This document shows, one piece after another, positions 33,415 through 45,667 of a stretch of DNA of 64,000 bases. The notes under the pieces are model-generated. The model was not told the DNA's origin and made no database searches. It was given only the letters and a program-made list of their open reading frames with translations. The stretch comes from Papio anubis (lineage: Eukaryota > Chordata > Mammalia > Primates > Cercopithecidae). Both the position numbers and the translations under genes were made by a program. The stretch lies in NCBI RefSeq assembly GCF_008728515.1, contig NC_044978.1:6591771-6655770 (forward strand), read 5' to 3'. Each line of letters opens with the position of its first letter. Positions within the stretch are counted from its first letter, which is position 1.

Positions 33415-34879
33415 TGGGTCCATTCCTAATTGCTTATCTACACTAAATGCTTTTTCTAACTCATTCGGAACACCCTGGCACAGGAAAGAGGCAGTTTCTT
33501 CTAGAAATTCCTAGTTGAATAAGAAAGTTCTTGCTGCAAGGAGCTCAAATTTGGGAACAGAAGTTGCATAGGAACATAGATCATTACCTTATGTGCTGAG
33601 AGCTATGGCAAAGATATATAGAAAGCAGCAAAGACATACAATCATTTTCTGGAATCCTGAGCCTATTTATGTCATTTATATAGTGCCACCTTTAGATAGG
33701 AGGAAAGCCATTTCTGTTTTAAGCAGAGAAACAGGGAAGGCAGTGGGGAACATATTCATAGAATTCAGTAAACATTAAGCTAGCTTAACAAGAAAATCAG
33801 AGATGGATCTCAATGTTCTTTACATAATATTAAAATGGGGAGAAGACATACAAGCAGTAGAATAAATACATTTACTTAGTTAAAATCTAAGATTCACATC
33901 TAATTTAAATAAGGTTAAACAGGCTTCCTAGTCCAAGTTTATTAAAATTCACTATTCATCAGCAATGATATAAATAAGGAATAATATCATCACCAGATGA
34001 AACCTTGGATAGTTTTTTTTAGCAGTATTTTCATTAGTACTTTATATCCCAAAAAAACTCAGTTTTGCCAAGTCAGGTATTTTTATATGAAGGGGAAAAC
34101 GTGCGTTCCTAAAGTACTGTGAGAGAGCCACAGTCTCACACACTACATATATCTTTTGTACTCAAGAGGTAACCTAGAGTTTAAGGGTGGCTTTAGTGAG
34201 ATCATTTAACAGCAGAGCTGTAATTTCACCGAGTTCTAAGATTTCTTATAACCTGCTTTTTTTTAACTGCTCAAAACAAAAGGATTATTCAGTACAATTG
34301 CTCTAAGTATTTATTTTATAAGGGCTGTTCCCATTCAGTTTGAACAATGAAACAGAACGAAGGATGTTAGCATGTGCAAATACATCCCTTACCAGAGAAA
34401 AACATGTTTTACCTTATTGTTCTTCTATCTGCCTTGATATGCTTTTATGTTTTGTCTTTATGGCATTTCAAAACACAGAACTTAAATAATGCAGACAATC
34501 CTTTGTTTTAACATCACTCAAAATCTCTCATAACAAATTTAAAACTGAAATCCTAAATGAAAAAGGCCAGAAAGTTCTGTAACATTTCAGCTTGATCCTA
34601 AGCTTTTAAAATTTCATTATTTTTCAATATTCTCTTTTATGACATTTTTAAGCAAAAGGTTGAAGGGGTTTTACCAGTGACAGATCTCTGAAATTCACTT
34701 GGTATAACTGTCATGTTTTAGATCCTGGTGAATGTAGAAATCTACAATAACAACAGAGTGATCTGAGTGCTTCTCACCCACGACTGAAGGGAAGGCTCCC
34801 TCCGCTGCCTAAAGCTTCACCCTGTTGTGCAGCGACTTGTAGAGAAAACAATCTAAGAGTTACAATAAGGATTTGGCAT
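33415..34879. other. Unassigned stretch
   Basis: About 1.5 kb, AT-rich, with no recognised repeat. One short plus-strand open frame (33593-33778) is not convincing. Confidence 0.3.
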
Positions 34880-35030
34880 TAACTCAAAAAACCAGTCATA
34901 ACACAGACTAGCTGTGTAGCTTTGGGCAAATTACTTAGCTTCTCTGAGCCTCCACAGCCTCATAGAAAATAGAGATAGTATGACTTTTATGTTTGTGAGA
35001 AGTAAACGATGCTATACATATATATATAAG
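34880..35030 (+). repeat. MIR fragment
   Basis: ACTAGCTGTGTAGCTTTGGG, CAAATTACTTAGCTTCTCTG and GCCTCCACAGCCTCATAGAA follow the MIR core. Confidence 0.85.
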
Positions 35031-35136
35031 CATCTGGGGTAGAACAAGAACTCAAAAGTTCCTATTTCCTTCTCTTTTCAGAAAAGTTGAGACTAGAGAA
35101 GAAAAGTTTGCCTGTGATACAGTGTAAACACAGAAT

Positions 35137-35312
35137 TGTGGTCCAAGGACCAGCAGCATTGACATCACCTGTGAGCTTGTTGGAACTGCAAATTCACGGC
35201 TTGGGCCTCAGCTCAACCCAATAAATCAGAATCTCTGGGGATGAGTATAGGAAACTATTTTAACAAGCTTTCCAAGTGTTTCTTGAGAACATTAAAGTTG
35301 GAGAGCCACTGA
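35137..35312 (+). mobile_element. MER5A (non-autonomous hAT-Charlie)
   Basis: GTGGTCCAAGGACCAGCAGC, TCACCTGTGAGCTTGTTGGA, AATCAGAATCTCTGGGGATG and TTAACAAGCTTTCC are in MER5A order. Termini are decayed. Confidence 0.85.
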
Positions 35313-35403
35313 CCTAGAAAAACAAAATGGATCTATGCAGTACTCTCCCAAGATTAACTAAGGATCCCATTTTCTGATCCTTGCTTACCTGTCTCCTTCT
35401 CTG
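35313..35403. other. Short unassigned stretch
   Basis: Nothing recognised. Confidence 0.3.
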
Positions 35404-36265
35404 TTGGTCACTCTGGATCCTTCAATTGCCCAGCTGTGCAGATTCAACTTTTGGCTTCACTGGCTCATTTCTCAGACCACAGCTGGTTTCTACCCTTCCT
35501 GGCAGAGTCTTTTCCTGCTGACAACGTGGTCATTGTCACATTCCCCAGCCCCAGCCCCACCCTGTCATACAGACAGACATCTAAAAGGGCTTAGTGTCCA
35601 CCCAGGCTGTACACTGTGCACATGAGCAGGCCAGCCTGTGGACACTCAATTCCTGTGACCCTTCCCCATCCTGTCCCAGAAAAGGAAGTTCCAACCATCA
35701 CTCTGCAAACCTATGGTACCTAGGGCATGAAAGAACTCCCCAAAACTCTGAATTCCATACATCTCATTGTCAAAGCTTTTCCAACAGGTCAAATAAGAAA
35801 GGTTTGAAAAAACTAGCAGTTCTGTTTACCATAATTGAGTCCACCCCCTACTGCCCTCAGCTATAGAGAGAGAAACTGATCTTCAGGTCCTGGCGATCCA
35901 TATTCCTCCTTCCTTTTTCTCTCTGAAATAGTGCCCTCTCAAAGTCCAGTTCTACCAACACCTAAAGCCAACGATGAAAATGAAATCATGGTCCAATTTG
36001 TTTGGCCCCAAGCGGCTGGCCTCTACCAACACATGCTCACCAGTTCCATCAGAACCCCACTCGGCATGAGCCCTCAGACCTGGAGGAAGAGAGGACTGGG
36101 ACCACCATTCTGGCAATGAATTGTTGCAGCTGCCTCCAAAACATAAGTCACCTCAACTTCTCCAATGGTGGAGCCAGGGTAAGCAAAAGCTGTTACTCAG
36201 ACCTTCCTACCATCAATATGAGATACCCAACTAAAGAGTCTATTCTACATGCATCATAATAAATC
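35404..36265 (+). other. GC-richer unassigned block with several plus-strand open frames
   Basis: Open frames at 35404-35625, 35594-35866, 35931-36119 and 36002-36259 lie on the same strand. An AATAAA hexamer is at about 36259. I recognise no protein and no repeat family. The frames shift from piece to piece, so a single coding exon is unlikely. An LTR of unknown family, a non-coding exon or a decayed retrocopy are all possible. Confidence 0.25.
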
Positions 36266-36847
36266 CTTCAAGGAGACACATTAATCAACAAACTTCAAAA
36301 CTTAGGGAATTGCAGTATCTCTGATAGTGAAGTCACAGTAATGGTCTCAAACAAGGATAAGAGATGAAGGCAGGCATGCCCCATAAACTACACCGGGAAA
36401 CTAGGGTTACAGAAGAATATTTAATGAGACATAAAAACATCAATCTGAGATTATCCTTTTAGTTAAGTTCAGATCAAACAACTGTTCTGTTTCTCTGCTA
36501 CTGGCTCTGGAAATATTCAATTTACAGTTTCACTACTGCTATGCAGGAGTGCTTCTACACTGATGTTTTTATGCCTGTCAGTTTTCCAAGGGGGAAAATA
36601 GTTCTTCTTCCTTATGTATTCAACTTCCTGAAGAAGTTGCTCCAGCTGCTTAGCAGTCCTCCTCTCTTTCTGCGGAAAGACCGCCCTGCCCTCTCTCATG
36701 TGGCTATATTGTGACCACTATGCCCAACCCATTCCCCAGCAAGCTTGCTATACAATTATGATTTCAGTTATATAAAATACGCATGCAGGTAAAATGAAAT
36801 TACAAGGTATTAAGCAAACAAAAATTATTTTAAAATATTGACAATAT

Positions 36848-36849
<2 letters not shown>
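36266..36849. other. Unassigned stretch
   Basis: No repeat, exon or RNA gene recognised. Confidence 0.3.
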
Positions 36850-36885
<36 letters not shown>

Positions 36886-37166
36886 AGACGGAGTCTCGCT
36901 CTGTCGCCCAGGCTGGAGTGCAGTGGCCGGATCTCAGCTCACTGTAAGCTCCGCCTCCTGGGTTTAGGCCATTCTCCTGCCTCAGCCTCCGGAGTAGCTG
37001 AGACTACAGGCGCCCGCCACCTCGCCTGGCTAGTTTTTTTGTATTTTTAGTAGAGATGAGGTTTCACCGTGTTAGCCAGGATGGCCTCGATCTCCTGACC
37101 TCGTGATCCGCCCGTCTCGGCCTCCCAAAGTGCTAGGATTACAGGCTTGAGCCACCGTGCCCAGCC
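36850..37166 (-). mobile_element. AluY of Old World monkey (AluYR) type, minus strand
   Basis: Full-length young Alu with a long T-run. In forward sense it carries CAAGCCTG, ACTAGCCAGGCGAGGTGGCG and GAGATCCGGCCACTGCACTC, where ape AluY has CACGCCTG, ATTAGCC and GATCGCGCC. These bases mark the cercopithecoid Alu lineage. Confidence 0.9.
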
Positions 37167-37294
37167 TAAACTCTTCTTTAATACTGCTGTTCTATCATCT
37201 TTTCAACAATAAAAGAAAAAATAATTCTAAATATATTTTCAAATAGCTTGAAAATAAATATCGCCAGGAATTTTCTTTTTAAATGCCATTTATG

Positions 37295-37460
37295 TTCACT
37301 TACTATGAGGCAGTTGTTATTCTAAATGTTACAAATGACACACATTTAACCTCTTTAACAACCCTATGAGGGAGAGAGGCAAAGAAACTTGCCACAGGGC
37401 TACAAAGTCTGTAATCCACAGGGCCAAGATGAAAACCACAGCCTCAACCACGAGCCATGG
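37295..37460 (-). repeat. MIR, minus strand
   Basis: AACCTCTTTAACAACCCTAT, AAAGAAACTTGCCACAGGGC and a following GCCAAGATGAAAACC fit reverse MIR. Confidence 0.65.
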
Positions 37461-38695
37461 TTGCAGCTGCAGCTGCTAAACTGATAACACCTTCTCTCTA
37501 ACTACAGGGTATCAAACCACTCTAAAGAAGCACAGGGAATTCTACGAGCACAGCATCTCACCTATGGCTATGCTTCCTTAGGGTGTGATTTTTGTCAGAT
37601 TTCCACAGCTAAACAAAACCAAATCTAACAAGGACTAAGAAAAGCAAGAAAAGCACAGTGCATTCAAGAATGCCCTAGATGTTGCCATGACACTTTTTCC
37701 CTAGTTAGAAGTAATAATGCTTGCTTACAACATTATCTTCTAATTAGAATGCAACATGTATTTATAATGAACAACATTCTGTATACCATAAACATCATTA
37801 AACAAATCTTGTCTGTTATAAACAATTAGTATGAAAACTACTGAACCCAGAACCTCTTATTAGTAAGACATATCGCGAAAAAGTAATGACATTTGGGATC
37901 ATATATTTTCTCGCTACAAAAATTTCAATTAGTCCTGGCAGCCATGGACTTATTACTTTCAAATATTAATTTTAATCTTCAAAAGAATGATTTAGCAGTG
38001 CTCCACAATTATAAAATACCAAGCAGTTTTCTTCACCATAGTATATTTTAGTACTAATCTCTTAGCACTATAGTCTCTAAATCTGTAATTTTTTTCAACC
38101 TGCAATTGAAATTCCAAAATAGGACACTAAAGTTTCAGAGTGAGCAATTATTATTTATTCAAGTCAAATGGTCACATTTCACCAAACTATAATCTTACGT
38201 TATCTCTGCAACCACTTCCTTTCAACACAGATACAACCAACAGCAAAGGAAAAGTTCCCCAATTCAGACTAATGAAAAACTAATAAAATCAACTCACCAT
38301 TTAAAAGAAACTAACTTCATTATTTTTCAAATACTAGGTAATTCAAATGGGAGACACAAATCATTCAGAAGTTCTGAAGATGTGCAAGCGATGTATCAAC
38401 TGTTCCCATTTAAACAGGCTTCGGAAATACATATACCTGAAGAAGATACTCAGAAGAGTTTATTACTATTTCCTTCTTTATTTCTCTGTATCCGTTATCT
38501 TAATTTCATATTCACTAGTAGTTTGGCCTTTCTGTTAGAAAAGAGCTGATTCTAGGAACATCAAGCCAAACTTAAGTCATCACTTAACTCAAAATACATC
38601 CCACCTTCAATTTTAGTAAAAGCTATAAATGTATTTTACTTAATATTCTAGAAGTAAAACTTAACATAATTCTTGCCTTAAAATGTTTGCGTGTA
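37461..38695. other. Unassigned stretch
   Basis: About 1.2 kb, AT-rich, no recognised element. Confidence 0.3.
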
Positions 38696-38960
38696 TTTTT
38701 TTTGCAGGGAGGAGGTGAGACTGGGTCTGTCTCTGTTGCCCAGACTACAGTGCAGTGGCACAATCTCGGCTCACTGCAACCTCTGCTTCCTGAGCTCAAG
38801 CAATCCTCCCACCTCATGCCCAGCTAAATTTTCGTATTTATTATAGACACGGGGTTTGCCATATTGCCCAGGCTGGATTTGAACTCGTGAGCTCAGGCAA
38901 TCCACCCTCCTTAGCCTTCCAAAGTGCTGGGATTACAGGCATGAGTCAGCAGGCCCAGCC
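38696..38960 (-). mobile_element. AluJ with internal deletion, minus strand
   Basis: Reverse old Alu in which CCTCCCACCTCATGCCCAGC removes the end of the second arm. Confidence 0.9.
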
Positions 38961-40274
38961 AAAAAAATGTTGGTATATTATTAAGAACACATGAAACTTT
39001 AAAAATGATCATTAGAGTTCACTACTTTATAGCACATTTCTAATTACTCATACACGGTTCATCTATACTTAACAGGAGAGAGCTGACAAATGACTTTCAT
39101 CTCTAGGCAGTTCTCATCAATTAGTAATGACTTCCTGGAGAAGGCTGTTGAGAAGGACTATGAGAAAGCAGATGCCATGACTGCAACGCAAGTCAAGAGT
39201 GTAGGGGCCACACCTATGCCATCACTGATAGTTTTTTTCTGGCAAAATGTCAAAGAGTTTAGCTTTCTTCTGACCCAAGGCCATGCTTGAGTCACCTACA
39301 CCCAGTATTGATAAATACGCAGAAACTGCTAAGTTAATTTTAATGTTATTTCAATAAAACATAATTTAAAAAGAAAATTAGCCTGCAAAAATGAGTGTCT
39401 CATCATGAATTCCAAAGCCAAATAAACATGGTGTGGGGACAATGCTTGTTGCTACACCTTCTATCTGGTGATTCTCTTCTGACAGTGACAGGATGATGAA
39501 TTTCACTGTTCATTCCTGACAGGAGATTGGATTTTCTCATGCTTCACTTTATATTGCACATTCTGGGAAGAAAAGAGCATTTTTGTGGCTTTTATTTTAT
39601 ATATAATTTATGGAAGGAAGTTGAACATTTGTGTTTTGCTTTACAGGATACTGAACAGTAAAACCACCCAGCCCACACCCTAATGCCCTTGGGTAACATT
39701 AGCCTGCCGCTGAATGTAAGCCAGAACATACACCACATGGCTCTAGTCCAGGGCTTCTCATACTGGTGCAAGCCAGGAGTGTGCCTGGGGGCAAGGGTAT
39801 TCAAATCCACAAGACAGACGTGGCACAGCTCCCCAAACCACCATTTAAAACATTATTCCAATATTAAAATAGACACAAATATATTCTCTAAAAGAATACA
39901 AAATTGACATGAAGCTTTAGAAGAAAATGAAAAGATTACAAAGAAATGTTCTTTTTGGAAGGACCTACACACACTCTCTTTGTCAGGGTCAACCTTCTTT
40001 CCATTAAGAGTACTGTACTTGGCTTGAAAACTCAGCAACACATTACTCTATTAGAGTGCATAAACTGAAAACTGACTCATAAATTTAACAGTTATCTTGA
40101 TTTTAAAAGGGGAGGTGTGGTGACCTAATACCTGTAACAACTTAGTCTCAAACAAAAAAGCATATTTGGGACAGAAAAATTTGTATTGCAGCTAAATCTG
40201 GACCTTATTCACATTAATAACAGCAATATTGAACATTTCCAGGCAATATAATCCCAGAACCAAGGGGTGTCACC
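38961..40274. other. Unassigned stretch
   Basis: About 1.3 kb. The section 39090-39290 is open on the plus strand but unrecognised. The section 39740-39830 has a look of an old hAT repeat that I cannot name. Confidence 0.3.
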
Positions 40275-40645
40275 CTTATACTACTTGTCAAGAATATCCC
40301 AAGTAGGGGGCCTCTGTATTTGGTATTTCATCCCTCTGTCCGGAAAAGGTTCTTTTCTCAAATATTTCCCTGATGAATGCCCATGCTTTCCTATCACTTT
40401 TCTAAAAGAGCACTCCAACCCACCAAACTGCTTTCCTCAACAATTTCCATACCTTTCTGTGTTTTCTTCACAGCACATAGACATTGAGCTATGTATTTAT
40501 TTGTTACTTACTGACACGTGTCCCCTGCTATAGTCTATATGCCATGAAGGCAGAGCCTTGTCTCTGCTAAGTTTTTTGCTGTAGTATTCAAGGTTATAAG
40601 CAGTGACTAGCATACAGTAGGACAAATAGACATTTGTTAAATGAC
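40275..40645 (+). repeat. L2 3' region
   Basis: Clear L2 order: TTCTCAAATATTTCCCTGAT, TCACAGCACATAGACATTGA, TATGCCATGAAGGCAGAGCC, CTAGCATACAGTAGGACAAA, GACATTTGTTAAATGAC. Confidence 0.85.
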
Positions 40646-40969
40646 TATTAGATAATATCTATTTAGTTAGAAATGTAAAATAACATAAAGCTGTCACATA
40701 TAATTCATGAAGATACCAGAACTATGAATCTACATAATGATACACTTCTCAGTATACAGAAAGACCTACTCCCAGGGTGTTTGTACCTTATTTTAGCAAC
40801 ACACCAGCACCTAAAGAAATGCCAAATACTTTGAAATAAGTCTTTTGGTGATACAAAGGTGAATCTAGCCACTTGGTAACAATTTTAACTGACACTCATT
40901 AGAAGATAGTAGAGAAACCATCTAGGCTTAGAGAGTGCTATATATTTGCCTCTTGGGGTGGTAGTAGGG
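40646..40969. other. Unassigned stretch
   Basis: Nothing recognised. Confidence 0.3.
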
Positions 40970-41354
40970 TGCTGTGGGCTGAGTTATGTTCCCACAAATG
41001 TATATGTTGAAGCCTAATTCCAATGTGACTATATTTGGAGACAGCATCTTTAGGAGGTGTTTAAGGATAAATGAGGTCATAAGAGCAGGGCTTTGATCCC
41101 ATAGAATTGGTGTCCTTATGAAAAGAGACAAGAGAGAACTGACGCTCTCCCCTTCCCAAGCACACACACAGTAAGAAAGGCCACGTGGGGACACAGCAGG
41201 AAGGCAGTCTCTGCAGGCCAGGAGGAGGGCCCTCACCCAAACCTCATCTGCTGACCCTTGACCTTGGACTTCAGAACTGGGAAAACATCAGCTTCTGTTA
41301 TTTAAGCCATTCAGTCAATGGTATTTTGTTATGGCAGCCTGAGCTGACTGATAC
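40970..41354 (+). mobile_element. MLT1-type solo LTR (ERVL-MaLR)
   Basis: TGCTGTGGGCTGAGTTATGT to GACTGATACA, with TATATGTTGAAGCCTAATTC, GTGTCCTTATGAAAAGAGAC, GACCTTGGACTTC and TTTTGTTATGGCAGCC. Non-coding, same orientation as the LTR at 23521-23909. Confidence 0.88.
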
Positions 41355-41489
41355 ATGGAGAATAGAAATCAGACGCTCCTTAACAGCCTTGAAATCCTTC
41401 AACTCATTCCTCTGCCTATTCAGCACTCCCCTGTGGTTGCCCACGGATCTGTCTCACCCTGTGCTACTTTTCTTCGGAGCACAATTATC

Positions 41490-41650
41490 CAATTTTACTC
41501 CCAAAACAATACTATGCAGTGGGCATGATTAGTACCCTCATTTCAGGAAACTGAGGCACAGAGAGGTTACATAGCTATTAAGCAGAGAGGTAAAAATTTG
41601 AAATCAGGCAGTCTGACTCTAGAGCCTATGCTCTGAAATTCAGTGTCTGG
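41490..41650 (-). repeat. MIR, minus strand
   Basis: CAGGAAACTGAGGCACAGAG, AGGTTACATAGCTATTAAGC and GGCAGTCTGACTCTAGAGCC are reverse MIR. Confidence 0.88.
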
Positions 41651-42000
41651 CCTAGAGTGAAAATTCAGTAAAGGCCGTGGCTTTTATTATAAAAACTATA
41701 AAATTAGTAAAGAGTGGGCACAAGTCAAGAAAGTAATGTATTTTTCCTTTTCCATGCTGTTCTTGTAAGGTCTTATTAATAATTTTATCTAGCAGTAAAA
41801 CTGTAATTCTGCTTATTAAAAACAACGCTTCTTTATATCTAGTAAAAAAATACTTGTTAAACCCAATATAGTCTTTAAAGTATTGAAAAGTTCTAATAGT
41901 TCATACTCCCGCATGAGTCAGTATCTTCCCATTAACAACACAAGGGCAAATCTGCTTTGTCTTTATCTATTGGCAGCACCAGACCACTCTCCCCTTGAAG
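41651..42000. other. Unassigned stretch
   Basis: AT-rich; nothing recognised. Confidence 0.3.
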
Positions 42001-42172
42001 CAGGGGTCTCAAATCTTGTGTATGAAAGAATCATTGCCAAAAACTGCTTGAAAAGGAAGATTTCCAGGCCCCACATCTAGAAATCCTGACTTAGTAGGTC
42101 TTGGGCAGGGCACCACAGGAATCTCCGCTTTTAATCAGCAGCCCACATGATTCAGATATACGTTGGACCAAG
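42001..42172 (-). mobile_element. MER5A-like, minus strand
   Basis: CAGGGGTCTCAAATCTTG, CAGGCCCCACATCTAGAAAT, CTGACTTAGTAGGTCTTGGG and GGACCAAGGTCACAG fit reverse MER5A, decayed. Confidence 0.7.
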
Positions 42173-42281
42173 GTCACAGTTCACAGTGTACTCACTGTTT
42201 TAGAGTAATATTGTTAAACATCTATCTTCCTCCCCACTGTACATTCCTGAACAGTTCTCAATCCCTACAACACAGTACACA

Positions 42282-42710
42282 TTCATTCATTCATTTACAA
42301 GTATTTATTGAGCAACTATATATACCAGGGATACAGCAGTAAACAAAACAAATTCCCAGGCTGGGCGCAGTGGCTCATGCCTATAATCCCAGGACTTTGT
42401 AAGGCGGAGGCAAGTGGATCACCTGAGGTCAGAAGTCTGAGACCGGTTTGACCAACATGGTGAAACCCTGTTTCTAATAAAAATACAAAAATTGGTGGGG
42501 CGTCGTGGTGTGCACCTGTAATCCCACCCACTCGGGAGGCTGAAGCAGGAGAATCGCTTGAACCCGGGAGATGGAGGTTGCAGTGAGCCGAGATCACACC
42601 ACTGCACTCCAGCCTGGGTGACAGAATGAGACTCTGTCTCAATTTAAAACAAAAACAAAAGCAGAAAACAATTCCCTGCTCTCAGAACTAACATTTTGTG
42701 GTTGCAGATG
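42282..42710 (-). repeat. L2 3' end, minus strand, split by AluS
   Basis: TTCATTCATTCATTTACAAG, TATTTATTGAGCAACTATAT and GATACAGCAGTAAACAAAAC lie before the Alu. CAATTCCCTGCTCTCAGAAC and TAACATTTTGTGG continue after it. Confidence 0.75.
42359..42664 (+). mobile_element. AluS inserted in L2
   Basis: Full-length Alu. AACAAATTCCC before and AACAATTCCC after it form the probable TSD. Confidence 0.93.
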
Positions 42711-42771
42711 AGGGGGGTAGAGGGGCAGGGGTGAATGTATATGTGTGTGTGCTTACAGAATAATAAACTGT

Positions 42772-42945
42772 ATCAGTTAGGACAGGCCTGGTTATTCTAG
42801 GACCACAAACAAGTTTAAGATCTCAAACAACAAAGGTTATTTCTCACTCACACTATCATATCCATCATGTGTCAACAGAGGGCTCTGTTCTTTGTGGTTG
42901 CTCACGGACCTTGGCAAATGGCAAGAGGAAAGAAAGAAGTAGAGA
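42772..42945 (+). repeat. Partial copy of the same unnamed repeat as 8205-8560
   Basis: CAGTTAGGACAGGCCTGGTT, CAAACAACAAAGGTTATTTC and TCACTCACACTATCATATCC match the first part of the 8205-8560 element. Confidence 0.6.
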
Positions 42946-43215
42946 GTGGTGACTTTAAGGTTTTTGGCCTGATCTACTGGTGGAACGCTGTTGACATTTA
43001 CTGAGATGGAAAAGAAAGAGCCAAATGCAGGGGACAGATGGGGAGTTCATTTTTGGACATGTTTTGGATGAGGGGTCTACCAGACCTCAAAGTAGACCTG
43101 TCAAGTAGGCCATTATAGAGCCTGAAGTTTAGGCCAGCAATGTAAACTGGAGATTTCTGAGCATACAGAGGTAGAATTTAAACCTATGACTAGATGAGAT
43201 CACCAAGGAAGTGTT
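42946..43215 (+). repeat. Probable old interspersed repeat, name not recalled
   Basis: The order GACATTTACTGAGATGGAAA, TTTTTGGACATGTTTTGGAT, AGCCTGAAGTTTAGGCCAGC and GACTAGATGAGATCACCAAG is familiar as a mammalian repeat, but I cannot name the family. Confidence 0.4.
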
Positions 43216-43724
43216 CTCATTCTGCTGACCCCATCCAAATGGGAACAATGGCTGGATTTCCAGCTTCTACCTCCTGACTCCCAACTGAACCTTGATTAAA
43301 GGAAGCAGAAGAGCTACCACTGTGATCCTGCAGTCTGGGGTTACAAAGCAGCTGGTCCCTCCTAAATTTCTTGGCTGCTAAGAGACAGAATCAGTAGTAT
43401 GTTACTGATACGAACCTCCACTATAGTCAACTGCCACTCTTCCAATTCCCACATCTTCTGCAAGTTTGACCAGAATTCAAGGCACAAAGTACATGTGATA
43501 TCATTCTCTGCAAACTCATCTATCCAGCTGTTACCTGTAGTGCATCCCAAGTCTGACAATAAATCACTGGGGCCGTGTTATAAAAATACATATGTAGAGA
43601 CTATTTCCAGCCACATGAAGGACTAGATGCCAGACCAACAATCCTGCTTAAGACAACTAAATGTGTTACTTAAAAAAAAAACAAAACAAAAAAAACAAAA
43701 ACAAAAAACTTGCCTTTGTCCATG
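43216..43724. other. Unassigned stretch
   Basis: No element recognised except an A/CAAAA-rich run at 43671-43710. Open frames on both strands at 43362-43626 overlap each other. Confidence 0.3.
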
Positions 43725-43853
43725 AGCTAGCAAGAAAATAAAGAATGTTCAGGCCAGGAACTGAAAGCAAGCAGTAACCAGAAAAGGAAATGGGGCCCTG
43801 AAGGAGACTTTCCCCTAATTAGAGAGGGTGTCTATCAGGTTAGTGAGTTAGTG

Positions 43854-44090
43854 CAGGAGTCAGCAAACTTTTATATAAACTTTTGTACAAACTTTTATAC
43901 AATAAATAGGTTCAGCTTTGCGGACCATACAGTCTCCTGCTGAAACCACTTAACTCTGCCACTGAAGTACAAAAGCAGCCGTAGATAACACATAAAAGAA
44001 TGGATGTTGTTGTGTTCCATTAAAACTTTATTTACAAAAAGAAAACACCAGGCCAGACTTGGTCTGCAGACCACAATGTCCGAACCCCTG
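43854..44090 (+). mobile_element. MER58-like hAT-Charlie element
   Basis: Terminal repeats CAGGAGTCAGCAAAC and ...CGAACCCCTG. The internal blocks TTCAGCTTTGCGGACCATAC, AGCCGTAGATAACACATAAA and TTCCATTAAAACTTTATTTA are characteristic. I am less sure of the subfamily number than of the class. Confidence 0.8.
43865..43900 (+). repeat. 12-bp unit repeated three times
   Basis: AAACTTTTATAT, AAACTTTTGTAC and AAACTTTTATAC follow one another inside the MER58-like element. Confidence 0.95.
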
Positions 44091-44678
44091 AGCTAAGCAT
44101 GAGTTTTCTTAATTAGGATCTACAACCGCACTCAGAGTTTGACCAAAGTGAGGAAACTAAACAAAACCCTACCATTATGTTCAGATGCCAAAGAGACTAG
44201 ATGCTCTTATGATGGTAAATTAATACTCACGTCCATCCCAGAACCCCAGGAAACTGCAAAAAAAGAGCCTGTCTGAAACTCTGGCACAAAGGTTATAGGG
44301 GGAGGGTGGAGCCTACCTCCCCCAAGAATTCATAAAATCAATACAACTTCCAGATAGGTTTTACAGCCCAATTTTACCCTGTGTGGTGGCTAAAACGAAG
44401 CAAAGATAGGAATTTGGGTGATTCCAGACTGGCACAGCCCCTCAGCACCTAGAAAAAGTAAATATAAATCCTTTCTGAAAAAATCTATCTTTCGCCAGGC
44501 CTCAAACGATTAATACATACAAAGTTCTATTAAAAATAAGTAACTTAGCTCACTGTCAAAAATCACTAAACATACCAGGAAACAAAGGTAGCAAAAACAA
44601 GAATCAAAAGAAACAAGTCTGCATTATCAGACAGCAACAACGAAAAGTCAAGCAGTCATGTACCGCATAATGACTATA

Positions 44679-44968
44679 GGCCGGGAACAGTGGCTCGCAC
44701 CTGTAAACCCAGCATTTTGGGAGGCCAAGGCAGGCAGATTGCTTGAGTCCAGGAGTTCAAAACAAGCCTGGGCAACATGGCAAAATCTTGTCCCTACAAA
44801 AAATACAAAAATTAATCAGGTATGGTGGTGCACATCCATAGTCCCAGCTATTTAGGAGCCTGAAGTGGTAGGATTGTTTGAACTGGAGAGGTCAAGGTCA
44901 CAGTGAGCCAAGATCATGCCACTGCACTCCAGCCTGGGCAACAGTGAGACCCTGTCTCAAAAAAAAAA
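44679..44968 (+). mobile_element. AluJ inside the Tigger element
   Basis: Full-length old Alu with A-tail, followed by a (TA)n run at 44971-45004 that probably grew from the tail. Confidence 0.92.
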
Positions 44969-45667
44969 AAATATATATATATATATATACACATATATAT
45001 ATATAAAGAAGCTGAGAAATGCCTATCACCTAGGGATATCTTGATGGTCCTGACCTTATGCGGGCCTAGGCTAATGTGTGTGTTTGTTTTAGCTGTTAAC
45101 AAAAAAGTTTAAAAGTAAAAAAAATTAAATATTTTTAAACAAAAAAAGCTTATAGAACAAGGACACAAAGAAAAAATATTTTTGAACAGGTGAACGATGT
45201 GTTTGTGTTTTAGGCTAAGTGTCATTAAAAAAAAGTCAAAAAGTTCAAAAAATTTAAAGTTTTAAAGTCAAAATGTTACAGTAAGTTAACATTAATTCTT
45301 GAAGAAAAAATTGTTAATAAATGTAACGCAGCCTAAGTGTGCAGTGTTTATAAAGTGTACAGTAGTGTATAGTAATGTTAAAGGCCTTCACATTCACTCA
45401 CCACTCACTCACTGACTCACCCAGTGCAACTTCCTGGAAATCCTGCAAGCTCCATTCATGTTAAGGGCCCTATACAGCACTTTTTCTACATTTAGATATG
45501 CGGATACACAATACTTACCATTGTGTTACAACTCCTACAGTATTCAGTACAATCACATGCTGCACAGATTTGTAACCTAGGAGGAATAGGCTCTACCATA
45601 TGGCCTAGGTTTTAGGTATAGCCCTAATAGGCTATAACATCTAGGTTTGTATAAGTACACTCTATGA

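Noticed and set aside
39090..39290. Coding exon on the plus strand (FLEKAVEKDYEKADAMTA...)
   Set aside because: The frame looks coding-like for about 30 codons, but I see no clear splice sites, no recognised protein and no support on either side.
23521..41354. The two MLT1 LTRs as ends of one provirus
   Set aside because: They are 17 kb apart with no retroviral genes between them and differ in sequence; they are independent solo LTRs.
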